A DNA stretch of 64,000 nucleotides from Sphingomonas sp. PP-CE-3A-406 (GCF_003688625.1 NZ_RCWY01000003.1:682001-746000); one strand, 5' to 3'; counted from the first letter of the stretch, positions 9,305 to 20,822 are shown. The notes: a model not told the origin generated them from the sequence alone. Numbers and translations are program-made.

Positions 9305-11358
9305 GTGAGCGGCGCGCTGATCCTGTGGGCGCACGCGCTGACCGCGCTGCTGTTCGGAACGCTGGGCCTTGCGCAACTGCGCGGCGGGCAGGGTGCGAAC
9401 TGGGGGCTGGGGCGCTGGGCGCATCGTGCGTTCGTCGCCGCGCTGTTCGCGACCAGCCTGTGGGCGTTGGCGGTGGCGGGGATCGATGCGCGCGACGTCG
9501 CGACGCGGATCGCCGAAAGCGTCCGCAACATCGCCTGGCTGCTGTTCATGATGGCCCTTGTCCGGCACGATCGCGTCGGCAGCGTCTCGCTCGGCGCGGT
9601 GTACGGCGTGGTGATGATCATCGCCGGCGGCAGCGCGGTGCTCGCGGTGGTGCAGCTGGCGCCGCTCGACGCCGATGCGCGGGTCGCGCTGGAGTCGGCG
9701 CGGCTCGTGTTCCGGATGATGGCGGCGGTCAGCGCGCTGGTGCTGGTGCATCACGTGTATCAGGCGGCGCCGGCATCGCGCGGCGGCGTCCGGCTCGTGA
9801 TGCTGGCGGTGGCGGCGATGTGGGGTGTCGACCTCCTGCTTTTCGCCGCGCGCTATGTTCAGGGAGACTGGTCGACCGGCCTGATGATCCTCCGCGGCGT
9901 GGCGATGGCGGGCGTGGCAGTGCTTCTCGCGATCGCGGTCCACCGGCGTGGCGACTGGACGCTGGCGCTGTCGCGACCGATCGCCGTCCGGGCCTTGTCC
10001 GCGATCGCGCTCGTCCTGTACGCTGGCGCCACCGCGCTCGCGACCAGCATCGCGGCTAGCTATGCCGGTGGCTCGCTGCGGATCGTCCAGACCGCGATCG
10101 TGTTCGGCGCGACCGCCGCGGTGCTGGCGCTGATCTGGACGCCGTGGCTGCGCGCCTGGACCAAGGTGAAGGTCGCCAAGCATCTCTTTCGACACCGCTA
10201 TGATTATCGTGCCGAGTGGCAACGCTTCACCGACACGCTCGGCAAGCCCGGCGCCGATGCGGAGTCGCTAGAGACCCGGGTCGTGAAATCGATCGCTGAC
10301 CTGACCGATTCGCCCGGCGGGCTGTTGCTCGTGCCTGATAACGCCGCGCTCGTCATGGGTACGGGGTGGAACTGGACCGCAGGTTCCGACGGCCCGCCCC
10401 ATGAAGAGCTGGCACGCTATCTGTCGGAGGACGCACGGATCGTCGAGTTGGACGGCGTCCGCGCCGGAACATGTTCCGCGGACGAGGCGGCGAGCGTTCC
10501 CGACTGGATCCGCGCATGTCCCGAAGCGTGGGCGATCGTGCCCCTGGTCCACGGCGGCGCGCTGGTCGGCGCGATCGTGCTCGCGCGTCCGCCGGTCGAC
10601 CGCGCGCTCGACTGGGAGGATTTCGACCTGTTGCGAGTCGCCGGGCGGCAGGCGGCAAGCTATCTCGCGGAAGACCGCGCGCATGCCGCGCTGGCGGACG
10701 CAGCGCGGTTCGACGAGTTCAACCGCCGCTTCGCGTTCATTCTCCACGACATCAAGAACCTCGTCAGCCAGCTGACGCTGGTCGCCCGCAATGCCGAGCG
10801 CCATGCCGACAATCCCGCGTTCCGCGTCGACATGGTCGCCACGCTCAAGGATTCGTCCGATCGCATGAACGCGCTTCTCGCCCGCCTGTCGCAGCATGGC
10901 CCGGTCCGCAACGAACCGCTCCAGCCGATCGACGTCGGCGCGATCGTCGATCGGGTAGCGGCCGGTCGCCGCGCACAGCATCCTGTCGCCGCGCATACGA
11001 TCGCGGCGTGCGCACTCGGTCATGTCGCACGGCTCGAACAGGTGCTCGGTCACCTCGTCCAGAACGCGATCGAGGCGAGTGGCGCGGGGGATGCCGTCCT
11101 GCTGTCCGTCGAAACCATCGGCGATCACGTCGCGATCGATGTCGTCGATCGCGGCTGCGGCATGACGCCCGGGTTCGTTCGCGATCACCTGTTCCGACCG
11201 TTCGTCTCGTCCAAGCCCGCCGGGTTCGGGATCGGCGCATTCGAGGCCCGCCAGCTTGTCCACGCGATGGGCGGCACGCTCGAGGTCACCAGCCGCGAAG
11301 GCGAGGGGACCCGGTTCCGCATCCTGCTTCGCGTCGCCGATCGGCTTGAGGCAGCGGC

Positions 11359-11362
<4 letters not shown>
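9305..11362 (+). CDS. prsK: PEP-CTERM system histidine kinase PrsK
   Basis: Predicted 685-residue sensor kinase. The first 270 or so residues are mostly hydrophobic and give around eight membrane segments; a GAF-like cytoplasmic domain follows at about 310-450. The phosphoacceptor box is ILHDIKNLVSQL with His481, and the ATPase part shows the N box LVQNAIEAS, G1 DRGCGMTPG and a glycine-rich GFGIGAFEAR. HDIKN rather than HExRTP is characteristic of the PrsK family associated with exosortase (EpsH/XrtA) exopolysaccharide loci. Start is GTG at 9305, 20 bases after the transferase gene. Its stop overlaps the start of prsR by ATGA, so the two are translationally coupled. It should phosphorylate PrsR. 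Confidence 0.9.
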
Positions 11363-12730
<1,368 letters not shown>

Positions 12731-12738
<8 letters not shown>

Positions 12739-14617
12739 GTCGATTTATCCGCTGCTGCGTCGGCGTCGCCGCAAACGCCGATTGCGGATGCCCAAGGCGT
12801 TTGCAGGCAACCGCGCGCGCGTGCTGGCGATCGGCCTGCTGTGCGGCGTGGTCGTGCTGATCGGCCTTGCGACGGCGATGCGACCGTCGCCGCCAACCGC
12901 CGGTCAGTTGCTCGCCGACAGCCTGAAGACGCTCGATGCGGGCAATTACAGCGCGGCGCGGACCAATGCCCAGAAGGCGATCGCCGCGGACCCGAATCTG
13001 GCGATCGCACATGCCGTCCTGGCACGTGCATTCCTGGAACTCGACGACGGCGTTGCGGCGCAAACCGAACTCGCCGTGGCGATCGCCGCCGGGTTCCCCG
13101 TCGATCGCCTGCACCAGCTTTCGGCGCATGCCCGCCTGTTGCGCGGCGATCCCGCCGGCGCGATTGCCGAAGCAGCGCAGGCGCAACCGCGCTATGCAGG
13201 GTACGCGACGCGCATTCGGGCACGGGCGCTTGCTGCACAGGGACATCCCGGCGACGCGGTGGCGGTTCTCCAGGCGTTGCTCTCGCGCGTACCGACCGAT
13301 GCGGCGGCTTGGACCGATCTCGGCCGCCTGAGTTTGACCGGTGGCGACGTCGGCGGCGCGACGATCGCGGCGGCGAATGCGGTATCGCTGGACCGGCGCA
13401 GGCCCGCAGCGCTGATGCTCCAGGGTGACGTCGTCCGCAGCCGCTACGGCCTCGTCGCGGCGCTGCCGTGGTTCGAGGCGGCGTTGCAGCGCGATGCCTA
13501 TTATCCGCCGGCGCTGATCCACTATGCCGCAACGCTGGGCGATGCGGGGCGCAATGCCGACATGCTCTCCGCTACACGCCGCGCGCTGCTCGCGCGTCCG
13601 GGCAGCCCGATGGCATTGTATCTCCAAGCCGTGCTCGCCGCGCGCGCCGGGCGGATCTCGCTCGCCCAGGCGCTGCTGGAAAAGACCGATGGCGCGGTCG
13701 ACGACATGCCTGGCACGCTCTTGCTCAAAGGGGACCTGGACTATGCGCAAGGGCGGTTCGCGCAGGCGGCGGTGCAGTGGCGCAAACTCGTGCAGATGCA
13801 GCCGTCCAACGTCGCCGTGCACCAGTTGCTGGGTCTCGCGTTGCTTCGCGCGGGGAATGCCGGTGGCGCGATCGCTGTCCTGCAACCCATCGCTGCCCGT
13901 CCCGACGCCGACACCTATTCGCTCACCCTGATCGCGCGCGCGCTCGAGGCGATCGGCGACCGGGCAGGGGCAGCGGTGTTCCTCGATCGCGCGGCCGCGG
14001 CGCCGGTATCGTCCCCGCCGATCGCTCTGGCGGGTCGTCCCGTCGCGCGCGTTGTCGCGACGCCCGGCGCGCCCGCGGCGCAGCTTGCGCTCGGCGATTC
14101 GCTAGCGGCGGCCGGACGCTATGGAGACGCTGCGCGGGCCTACATGCAGGCGGCCGACCTGTCGTTCGACGAGCCGACGATGCTGCGGCTGGTCGATGCG
14201 CTTGCTCGTGCCGGCCGCGCGCAGGACTCCGCGACGACGCTCGTCCTGTACCTGTCGCAGAACCCGCAAAGCCTCATGGGCGCGCGGATGCTCGGTCATC
14301 TCCAGGTGGCATCGGGCGAATGGGACCGTGCGATCGAAACGCTCGAAAGCGTCCGCGTCCGCGTCGGCAACCAGGACGGCGGCGTGCTCGCCGATCTCGC
14401 GCTGGCCTATGCTGGCAGCGACGACGGCGCGATCGCGGTTCGCTATGGCCGCGCCGCCTATGCGCTGTCGCCGATGCGCGCGGCGGCCGCTGATGCCTAC
14501 GGCATTGCGCTCGCCGCGAACGGCGATCTGGTCGGCGCCCGCCAGTTGCTGGTCAAGGCGACGCAGCTCGCGCCCACCGATGCCGCGATTGCCGGACATC
14601 TTCGCCAGCTCGGATGA
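12731..14617 (+). CDS. Membrane-anchored TPR protein of the PrsK/PrsR cluster (PrsT-like)
   Basis: Predicted 628-residue protein with a very basic N-terminus (LLRRRRRKRRLRM), one membrane segment at about 30-48, and then tetratricopeptide-type helical repeats to the end, read from repeated patterns such as A-x-x-LGD-x-L-x-AAGRYGDAARAY and ALAANGDLVGARQLL. Orientation predicted is N-in with the repeats in the periplasm. TPR proteins named PrsT accompany PrsK/PrsR in several exosortase systems; this one is shorter than those I recall at about 900 residues, so the equivalence is inferred from position and architecture. It starts eight bases inside prsR, indicating co-expression. A scaffold role in polysaccharide export is an inference. 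Confidence 0.8.
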
Positions 14618-14656
14618 ATGCTTGTCTCCAACGTTTCGCGCGGCCAATAGCGGCAC

Positions 14657-15460
14657 ATGATCGACCCGCTGGACCGTATCGCCGCCGCGTTGGAGCGCCT
14701 CTCGCCACCCCCGCCGCCCGTTGCCGATCCGCGCGCGAACGCCGCCTATGTCTGGCGGGGCGGCGCCCTGGTCCCCGTGCTTGGCTTCGCGCCGCTGCCG
14801 CTCGACAGGCTGGTCGGGATCGACCGCCAGAAGGCCGCCTTGCTCGGCAACCTTCGCCGTCTCGCCAGCGGATTTGCCGCGCAGGACGTGCTGCTGTGGG
14901 GCGCGCGCGGGACCGGCAAGTCGGCGCTGGTCAAAAGCGCGGTCGCGGCGATTCAGGCTGAGTCGGGCGATCTCGCGCTCGTCGAAGTCTCCGACCTGAC
15001 TGGCCTGCCGATGTTGTTCGCCGCGCTTGCCGGGGTGGACCGCGCCTTTGCGGTGTTCGTCGACGATCTCGGTTTCGACGTACCGGCCGAGGCGCGCGCG
15101 CTGCGCTCGATGCTCGAAGGGGGCAGCGAGCCGCGGCCGCACAACGTCCGCCTGCTCGTAACCGCGAACCGCCGGCATCTCGCCCCTCGCGACATCGCCG
15201 AACAGGAGAGCGCGATCAACCCGCGCGACTCGGCGGACGATCATCTGGCGTTGTCGGATCGCTTCGGGCTGAGCCTCGGCTTCCACGCGCTCGACCAGGA
15301 GGGGTATCTGGCGATCGTGGCCGGTTATGCGGCGGCGCACGACCTGACGTTCGAACCCGCGGACGCGATCGGCTGGGCCACGCGCCGCGGCAGCCGGTCG
15401 GGCCGCGTCGCGTGGCAGTTCGTCGTCGACCTGGCGGGACAGGCCGGCCGCAGCCTTTGA
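14657..15460 (+). CDS. DUF815 family AAA-type ATP-binding protein
   Basis: Predicted 267-residue P-loop ATPase of the DUF815 family. Walker A is LLWGARGTGKSALVK (near residue 78-92) and a Walker B-like FAVFVDDLGFD follows; the motif VRLLVTANRRHL and a segment listing NPRDSADDHLALSDRFGL are typical of the family. Members are small AAA proteins of unknown role, predicted to be cytoplasmic. It is 39 bases after the TPR gene on the same strand, so it may share the operon, but DUF815 genes are found in many contexts and the link to the Prs system may be accidental. It ends one base from the convergent ABC-F gene. Confidence 0.88.
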   Translation: MIDPLDRIAAALERLSPPPPPVADPRANAAYVWRGGALVPVLGFAPLPLDRLVGIDRQKAALLGNLRRLASGFAAQDVLLWGARGTGKSALVKSAVAAIQAESGDLALVEVSDLTGLPMLFAALAGVDRAFAVFVDDLGFDVPAEARALRSMLEGGSEPRPHNVRLLVTANRRHLAPRDIAEQESAINPRDSADDHLALSDRFGLSLGFHALDQEGYLAIVAGYAAAHDLTFEPADAIGWATRRGSRSGRVAWQFVVDLAGQAGRSL

Positions 15461-15461
15461 C

Positions 15462-17243
15462 CTAGCTGCTGCCCTCGACCTGTTCCGCCAGTTCGAGCCA
15501 GCGCAATTCGGCGGCCTCCTTCTCGGCGCGCGCCACTTCGATCGCCTTGGTCAGCTTCGCGAACGTCGCATTGTCGCGCATGTAGAGATCGGGCTTGGCG
15601 AGCTTGACCGCATCGGCCGCCATCTGCGCGTCGAGTTCCTCGATTCGCTTGGGCAGCAGCTCATAGTCGCGCTGGTCCTTGTACGTCAGTTTCGCGCGCG
15701 GTGCCGAAACGGCCGGGGCGGTGGCCGCAACCTTCTTCGACGCGCGCTTGCCGGTGGTCGTCGACACGCGACGCTTTTCCCAATCCTCGTAGCCGCCCGC
15801 GACGACGTCGACCGTGCCCGAACCATCGAGGCCGAGTGTGATCGTCACGGTCCGGTCGAGGAAGTCACGGTCATGGCTGACGATCAGCACGGTGCCGTCG
15901 TAATCGCCGATCACCTCCTGCAGCAGGTCGAGCGTCTCGAGATCGAGATCGTTGGTCGGCTCGTCGAGCACGAGCAGGTTCGACGGCTTGGCGAACTCGC
16001 GCGCCAGCAAAAGCCGCGAGCGCTCGCCACCTGACAGCGAGCCGATCTTCGCGTCGACCATGTTCGGGTCGAACAGGAAGTCCTTCAGATACCCGTGGAT
16101 GTGCTTCCGAACGCCGAGCACGTCGATCCACTCGCCGCCATCGACGACGACTTCGCGGACCGTCTTCTCGGGCGCCATCAGGCTGCGTTGCTGGTCGATC
16201 ACGACCGCGTCCAAAGTCTGGGCCAACTTGATCGAGCCGCTGTCGGGCTGGATCTCGCCGGTGAGCAGCTTGAGCAAGGTCGACTTGCCGGCGCCGTTGC
16301 GACCGACGATGCCGATGCGGTCGCCGCGAGTCACCCTCAACGTCAAGTCGCCGATGATCGTGCGGTCGCCGTAGACCTTGGTGACGTTCTTCGCGTCGAT
16401 CACGACCTTCGACTTCGTGTCGTCGCTCGCGGTGGTGAGGTTCGCCGAGCCCTGCGGCCCGATCATCGAGGCGCGTTCGGCGCGCATCTCGTGCAGCTTG
16501 GTCAGCCGACCCTGGTTGCGCTTGCGCCGGCCGGTCACACCGCGGAGCAGCCAATGCTCCTCCAGCTTGAGACGCGCATCGAGCTTCTCGGCCTGGCGCT
16601 GCTCCTCGGCATAGACCTGCTCGGTCCACGCCTCGAACCCGCCGAAGCCGATCTCGGCACGCCGGATCGCGCCGCGATCGAGCCACAGCGTCTGCTTGGT
16701 GAGGCGGGTGAGGAAGGTGCGGTCATGGCTGATCACGACGAACGCACCGCGGAAGCGCTTGAGCCAGTCCTCGATCCATTCGATCGCGCCGATGTCGAGA
16801 TGGTTGGTCGGCTCGTCGAGCAACAGCACGTCGGGGTCCTGCGACAGCGCCCGGACGATCGCCGCGCGGCGCCGCTCGCCGCCGGACGCCGAAGCGGCCT
16901 CGCGCGACAGGTCGATGCCGAGCTGATCCGCGATCGAATCCGCCTCGTAGTTCACCGGCGCATCGTCGCCCGCCATCACGTAATCGCGCAGCGTCGCGAA
17001 GCCGCGCAGGTCGGGCTCCTGCTCGAGGATGACGACGCGGGTGCCGGGGACGATCGTCCTGCGGCCCTCGTCCGCCTGGACGCTGCCGCCGAGCAGTTTG
17101 AGCAAGGTCGTCTTGCCGGCGCCGTTGCGGCCGATCAGCGCGAGCCGGTCGCGCGGTCCGATATGGATGTCGAGATTGCGAAAGAGCCATCCCGAGCCCT
17201 GGACGAGCCCGAGGCCTTCGAATGCTAAGATTGGTGCTGCCAT
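15462..17243 (-). CDS. ABC-F family ATPase (Uup-like)
   Basis: Predicted 593-residue soluble protein with two ABC ATPase domains and no membrane segment. Domain 1: Walker A GRNGAGKTTL, signature ASGGERRRA, Walker B VLLLDEPTNHLD. Domain 2: Walker A GRNGAGKSTL, signature LSGGERSRL, Walker B LLVLDEPTNDLD. Between them lies the charged linker typical of ribosome-binding ABC-F proteins, and a C-terminal coiled coil (about 515-590, starting LTYKDQRDYELLPKRIEEL) points to the Uup branch rather than EttA. Such proteins act on ribosomes or, for Uup, affect DNA branch migration and transposon excision. Which role applies here is not shown by the sequence. Confidence 0.92.
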   Translation of the reverse strand: MAAPILAFEGLGLVQGSGWLFRNLDIHIGPRDRLALIGRNGAGKTTLLKLLGGSVQADEGRRTIVPGTRVVILEQEPDLRGFATLRDYVMAGDDAPVNYEADSIADQLGIDLSREAASASGGERRRAAIVRALSQDPDVLLLDEPTNHLDIGAIEWIEDWLKRFRGAFVVISHDRTFLTRLTKQTLWLDRGAIRRAEIGFGGFEAWTEQVYAEEQRQAEKLDARLKLEEHWLLRGVTGRRKRNQGRLTKLHEMRAERASMIGPQGSANLTTASDDTKSKVVIDAKNVTKVYGDRTIIGDLTLRVTRGDRIGIVGRNGAGKSTLLKLLTGEIQPDSGSIKLAQTLDAVVIDQQRSLMAPEKTVREVVVDGGEWIDVLGVRKHIHGYLKDFLFDPNMVDAKIGSLSGGERSRLLLAREFAKPSNLLVLDEPTNDLDLETLDLLQEVIGDYDGTVLIVSHDRDFLDRTVTITLGLDGSGTVDVVAGGYEDWEKRRVSTTTGKRASKKVAATAPAVSAPRAKLTYKDQRDYELLPKRIEELDAQMAADAVKLAKPDLYMRDNATFAKLTKAIEVARAEKEAAELRWLELAEQVEGSS

Positions 17244-17325
17244 GTTCGCGCCACGTAGGGGCGACGGGTGATGCAGGCAAGTTACACCGTTATGCTAACC
17301 TGCGTCAGTACCTTGCGCGGGGCCA

Positions 17326-17358
17326 TTCACTGGCTGTTCAATGCCGGGCCGCTATGCC
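17326..17358 (+). promoter_or_regulatory. PhoP-like direct repeat and -10-like element before the PepSY/response regulator operon
   Basis: TTCA occurs at 17326-17329 and again at 17337-17340, an 11-base period as in binding sites of OmpR/PhoP regulators. Twelve bases after the second copy is TATGCC (17353-17358), a weak -10-like hexamer, and the ATG of the PepSY protein follows six bases later. This matches the spacing of PhoP-activated promoters of enteric bacteria and suggests autoregulation by the regulator at 17699. It is a reading by eye of short motifs. Confidence 0.35.
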
Positions 17359-17364
17359 ACGGCC

Positions 17365-17676
17365 ATGAAGATGTTGCTCCTCCTTGCGACCCTGGCCTCG
17401 GCGCCGTTCCTGATGGCCGCGGCACCGATGATGGCGGGCGCGGATCAACGCCGTAGCGACCAGATGTCCGCGTTCCAGGCGCGCAAGACCGGCGGGCTGT
17501 CGCTGCGGGAAATTGAGGGACGCGTGATCCCGACGATGAAGGGCGCGCAGTATCTCGGTTCCGACTATGATTCAGGCAGCGCCATTTACACGCTGAAATT
17601 CCTGCGCGATGGAACCGTCATCTGGGTCGACGTCGATGGCCGGAGCGGCCAGATCGTCGGCCGCACCGGTCGCTGA
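17365..17676 (+). CDS. Small exported PepSY-domain protein
   Basis: Predicted 103-residue protein with a signal peptide (KMLLLLATLASAPFLMA) and a single PepSY-like domain: LSLREIEGRVIPTM, then YTLKFLRDGTVIWVDVDG and a closing GQIVGRTG. PepSY domains are often periplasmic inhibitors or sensors near two-component systems or peptidases. The gene is 22 bases ahead of an OmpR-type regulator and its kinase, so it probably feeds back on or is sensed by that kinase. The ATG at 17365 is preferred to the one at 17341 because the signal peptide starts there. No Shine-Dalgarno sequence is visible, and the close -10-like element hints at a leaderless mRNA. Confidence 0.8.
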   Translation: MKMLLLLATLASAPFLMAAAPMMAGADQRRSDQMSAFQARKTGGLSLREIEGRVIPTMKGAQYLGSDYDSGSAIYTLKFLRDGTVIWVDVDGRSGQIVGRTGR

Positions 17677-17698
17677 CCCCTTAATCGAGAGGACTATC

Positions 17699-18364
17699 AT
17701 GCGCGTTCTGATCGTCGAGGACGAGCCGAATCTCGGCCAGCAACTGAAGAACACCCTTGAGGGGGCCGGCTATGCGATCGACCTCGCGGTCGATGGCGAG
17801 GAAGGGCATTTCCTCGGCTCGACCGAGAATTACGACGCGGTCGTGCTCGATCTCGGGCTGCCGGAGATCGACGGGCTGACGGTGCTCGATCGCTGGCGAA
17901 AGGAGGGCAAGACGATGCCCGTGCTCGTGCTGACCGCGCGCGATAGCTGGTCGGACAAGGTCGCCGGTCTCGATGCTGGTGCCGACGACTATGTGGCGAA
18001 ACCGTTCCAGAGCGAGGAACTGATCGCGCGTCTGCGGGCGCTGATCCGCCGTGCGTCGGGCAATGCCTCGTCCGAGCTGACCGCGGGCGATATCCGCCTC
18101 GACACGCGCAGCGGCAAGGTCACGCGCGCCGGCGAGCCGGTCAAGCTGACCGCGCAGGAATACAAGCTGCTCAGCTATCTGCTCCACCACAAGGGCAAGG
18201 TCGTCAGCCGGACCGAGCTGATCGAACATATTTACGACCAGGATTTCGATCGCGATTCGAACACGATCGAGGTGTTCGTGACGCGCATCCGCAAGAAGCT
18301 CGGCCAGGACGTGATTACGACGATCCGCGGCCTCGGCTACAGCCTCGAAGACCCGGCTGCCTGA
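17699..18364 (+). CDS. OmpR/PhoP-family response regulator
   Basis: Predicted 221-residue DNA-binding regulator. The receiver domain has the acidic pair in VLIVEDEP, phosphoacceptor Asp51 in VVLDLGLP, the conserved Thr in VLTARD and Lys in VAKPF. The C-terminal winged helix spans about 125-220 (LTAQEYKLLSYLL to TIRGLGYSL). The start at 17699 is fixed by GAGAGGA a few bases upstream. It lies between the PepSY gene and the histidine kinase that starts ten bases after its stop. Overall it looks like the PhoP/FeuP branch, suggesting envelope stress or cation sensing, but the signal cannot be read from sequence. Confidence 0.93.
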   Translation: MRVLIVEDEPNLGQQLKNTLEGAGYAIDLAVDGEEGHFLGSTENYDAVVLDLGLPEIDGLTVLDRWRKEGKTMPVLVLTARDSWSDKVAGLDAGADDYVAKPFQSEELIARLRALIRRASGNASSELTAGDIRLDTRSGKVTRAGEPVKLTAQEYKLLSYLLHHKGKVVSRTELIEHIYDQDFDRDSNTIEVFVTRIRKKLGQDVITTIRGLGYSLEDPAA

Positions 18365-18374
18365 TCAGCTGACG

Positions 18375-19772
18375 ATGGATACCGCGCCGCCGACAGACCC
18401 ACTCAAGACCGACACGCCGATCCGCGTGCCGGCGGCCGTGAAGGGGTCGCTGTCGCGGCGGATGATCCTGATCGCGGCGGTATGGATCGGCGTGCTGCTC
18501 AGCGGCGGCGGGTTCGCGCTCGATAGGGTGCTGTCGGCGGCGGTGACGCGCAATTTCGACGACCAGCTCGAATATGTCCTGCGCTCGCTGCTCAACTCGT
18601 CCGAGATCGGCCCCGACGGCGAAGTGATCTTCACCCGCGACGCCGCCGCCGATCAGCGTTTCGTCGAGCCCTATTCGGGTCTGTACTGGCAGGTGTCGGG
18701 CAAGGGGCACGAGGATTTTCCGTCGCGGTCGCTGTGGGACCGGCATCTGGCGTTCGGCGGGACGCATGACGACCGCAACGCGCATTTCTACGACAGCTCG
18801 CAATTCCCCGACGAGCAGCTGCGGATCGTCGAGCGCGACGCGGTCATCCCCGGCTCGAAGGTGCATTGGCGGTTCCAGGTCGCGCAGAGCCGCGACGGGC
18901 TCAACGCGCAGATCACCACTTTGCGGCGTACGCTCGTCCGCAGCTTCGCCTTGCTCGGGCTGGGGTTGATCGTACTGGCGGCGCTGCAGACGTTCTACGG
19001 TCTCTGGCCGTTGCGGCGGGTGCGCGAGGAGATCGCGCGGATGCGTGCGGGGCAGGCGAACCGCGTGTCGAGGGCGATGCCGGTCGAGGTCGCGCCGATG
19101 GTCGAGGAACTGAACGCGCTGATCGAGCATAACGAACGCCAGGCGGAGGAGGCGCGGCGCCACGCCGGCAACTTGGCGCATGCGCTGAAGACGCCGCTGA
19201 CGGTCATCATGAACGCCGCCACCGCGCAGTCCGACGACCTCGCCGACACGGTCATCCGCGAGGCGCGGACGATGCGGCGCCAGGTCGATCACCACCTCGC
19301 GCGCGCGCGCGCTGTCGGGCGACGCGGGTCCGCGCACAGCCGTGCGGAGGTATGGCCGAGCCTCGAATCGGTTGAGCGTGCGGTCGGGCGACTGTATCGG
19401 CATGTGCGGATCGACGTGACCGGGCCGCGCGGGTTGCAGGTCCATGTCGAGCGGCAGGATCTCGATGAGATGCTCGGCAATCTGATCGAGAACGCGGCCA
19501 AATATGGTGGCGGCAGCGTGTTCGTGACGGTCGGCGCGCAGGCGGGGTTTGTCGAGTTCCTGGTCGAGGACGACGGCGTCGGCATTCCTGAAGAGGAGCG
19601 GGTGCGTATCTTTGATCGCGGCGTGCGGCTGGATACGGGGAAGCCGGGGACGGGGCTTGGGTTGGCGATCGTGCGCGACGTGGCGGAGATCTACGAGGGG
19701 ACGGTTGCGCTCGAGGAGAGCGAAGATCTCGGTGGGTTGCTGGTGCGGTTAAGGTTGCCCGCGGCGAATTAA
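18375..19772 (+). CDS. Membrane sensor histidine kinase (PhoQ/FeuQ-like)
   Basis: Predicted 465-residue kinase. Membrane segments at about 30-50 and 188-210 enclose a periplasmic sensor region of about 135 residues. After a HAMP-like linker comes the H box NLAHALKTPLTVI (His269), the N box NLIENAAKYGG, G1 EDDGVGIP, and G2 GTGLGLAIVRD. The H box variant HALKTPL is typical of the PhoQ/FeuQ type. It is the cognate kinase of the adjacent response regulator by position. The periplasmic domain does not show a ligand-binding fold that I recognise. Confidence 0.93.
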   Translation: MDTAPPTDPLKTDTPIRVPAAVKGSLSRRMILIAAVWIGVLLSGGGFALDRVLSAAVTRNFDDQLEYVLRSLLNSSEIGPDGEVIFTRDAAADQRFVEPYSGLYWQVSGKGHEDFPSRSLWDRHLAFGGTHDDRNAHFYDSSQFPDEQLRIVERDAVIPGSKVHWRFQVAQSRDGLNAQITTLRRTLVRSFALLGLGLIVLAALQTFYGLWPLRRVREEIARMRAGQANRVSRAMPVEVAPMVEELNALIEHNERQAEEARRHAGNLAHALKTPLTVIMNAATAQSDDLADTVIREARTMRRQVDHHLARARAVGRRGSAHSRAEVWPSLESVERAVGRLYRHVRIDVTGPRGLQVHVERQDLDEMLGNLIENAAKYGGGSVFVTVGAQAGFVEFLVEDDGVGIPEEERVRIFDRGVRLDTGKPGTGLGLAIVRDVAEIYEGTVALEESEDLGGLLVRLRLPAAN

Positions 19773-19803
19773 GCCGGCGTCAACTACGTTTGCGCTCACC
19801 TAA

Positions 19804-19899
19804 GTCATCCCCGCGGAGGCGGGGACCCATATCCTCAAACGGTCGCGATCACGCCGCAAAGCCTGCCAGTATGGGTTCCCGCCTTCGCGGGAATGACGA
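19804..19899. repeat. REP-like palindrome, family A (long form)
   Basis: Inverted arms GTCATCCCCGCGGAGGCGGGG and the matching GCCTTCGCGGGAATGAC with a central spacer of about 45 bases. It lies between the convergent histidine kinase and prephenate dehydratase genes. Sister copies lie at 24783-24876, 34551-34643 and 41023-41105. Confidence 0.85.
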
Positions 19900-19919
19900 C
19901 CGGTTGCGGAAGCGGCAGG

Positions 19920-20822
19920 CTACCCCCGCGATCTTGCCTGGCGATACGTCCCCAGCACGCGCAGCCACTTCGAGTGGAACCCCAGTTCCTCCAGCGCATG
20001 GTCGAGGTTCGCGTCGCCCGGCTTCCCCACCACGTCCGCATAGAATTCCGTCGCGGAGAAGCTGCCGTTGCGCTGGTAGCTCTCCAGCTTGGTGATATTC
20101 ACCCCGTTGGTCGCGAACCCGCCGACCGCCTTGTAGAGCGCGGCGGGGACGTTCCGCACCTCGAAGATCAGCGTCGTCATCCATTCGCCGCCGACCGGCT
20201 CCTGCGCCGCGGGCGGCTTGCCACCCCGCGCGAGGACCACGAACCGAGTCGTGTTGTGGTCCGCATCGGCAATGTCGGTCGCGAGCAACTCCAACCCGTA
20301 CAGTCCGGCCGCAGCAGGGGGCGCGAGCGCGGCGATTGCCGGATCTCCAAGCTCGGCGACCTTGGCGGCGGCCCCCGCGGTGTCGGGATAGCTCACCGGC
20401 TCGATCTCGTGCGCCTTCAGCCAGTGCCGGCACTGCCCGAGCGCCTGCGGGTGGCTCATCGCCTGACGGATACCGTCGCGCGGCCCTGCGCCCATCAGCG
20501 CATGGCGGATCGGCAGGAAATGCTCGCCGGTGATCACCAGCCCCGATTCGGGGAGCAGGAAATGGATGTCCGCCACGCGGCCGTGGAGCGAATTCTCGAT
20601 CGGGATGATCGCACAATCGGCACGGCCGTCCTTCACCGCATCGATCGCGTCGGAGAAATCGAAGCAGGGCAGGGGGAGGCCGTCGGGGAACGCCTCGACC
20701 GCGGCGACATGGCTGTTCGCGCCCGGCGCTCCCTGGAACGCGACCGCGCGCGCAGGGTCGGCGGCGGCGGCGTCGGTCATCCGCGCGACGATCGGGCGGG
20801 CGGGTGCGGCGAAGTTTTCCAT
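19920..20822 (-). CDS. pheA: Prephenate dehydratase
   Basis: Predicted 300-residue monofunctional enzyme converting prephenate to phenylpyruvate in phenylalanine synthesis. The catalytic domain starts VAFQGAPGANS and includes PIENSLHGRV and the NTTRFVVL (TRF) motif; a C-terminal ACT domain (NVPAALYKAVGGFATNGVN and KLESYQRNG) should give feedback control by phenylalanine. There is no chorismate mutase domain. The start is uncertain: ATG at 20822 is used, with in-frame alternatives at 20855 and 20780 and no clear Shine-Dalgarno sequence. The gene diverges from the cytochrome c gene about 100 bases away, so their promoters must be packed together. Confidence 0.92.
   Translation of the reverse strand: MENFAAPARPIVARMTDAAAADPARAVAFQGAPGANSHVAAVEAFPDGLPLPCFDFSDAIDAVKDGRADCAIIPIENSLHGRVADIHFLLPESGLVITGEHFLPIRHALMGAGPRDGIRQAMSHPQALGQCRHWLKAHEIEPVSYPDTAGAAAKVAELGDPAIAALAPPAAAGLYGLELLATDIADADHNTTRFVVLARGGKPPAAQEPVGGEWMTTLIFEVRNVPAALYKAVGGFATNGVNITKLESYQRNGSFSATEFYADVVGKPGDANLDHALEELGFHSKWLRVLGTYRQARSRG

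Noticed and set aside
13705..13725. TGGCACGCTCTTGC as a sigma-54 promoter
   Set aside because: The GG to GC spacing is nine instead of ten bases, and it lies inside the TPR gene.
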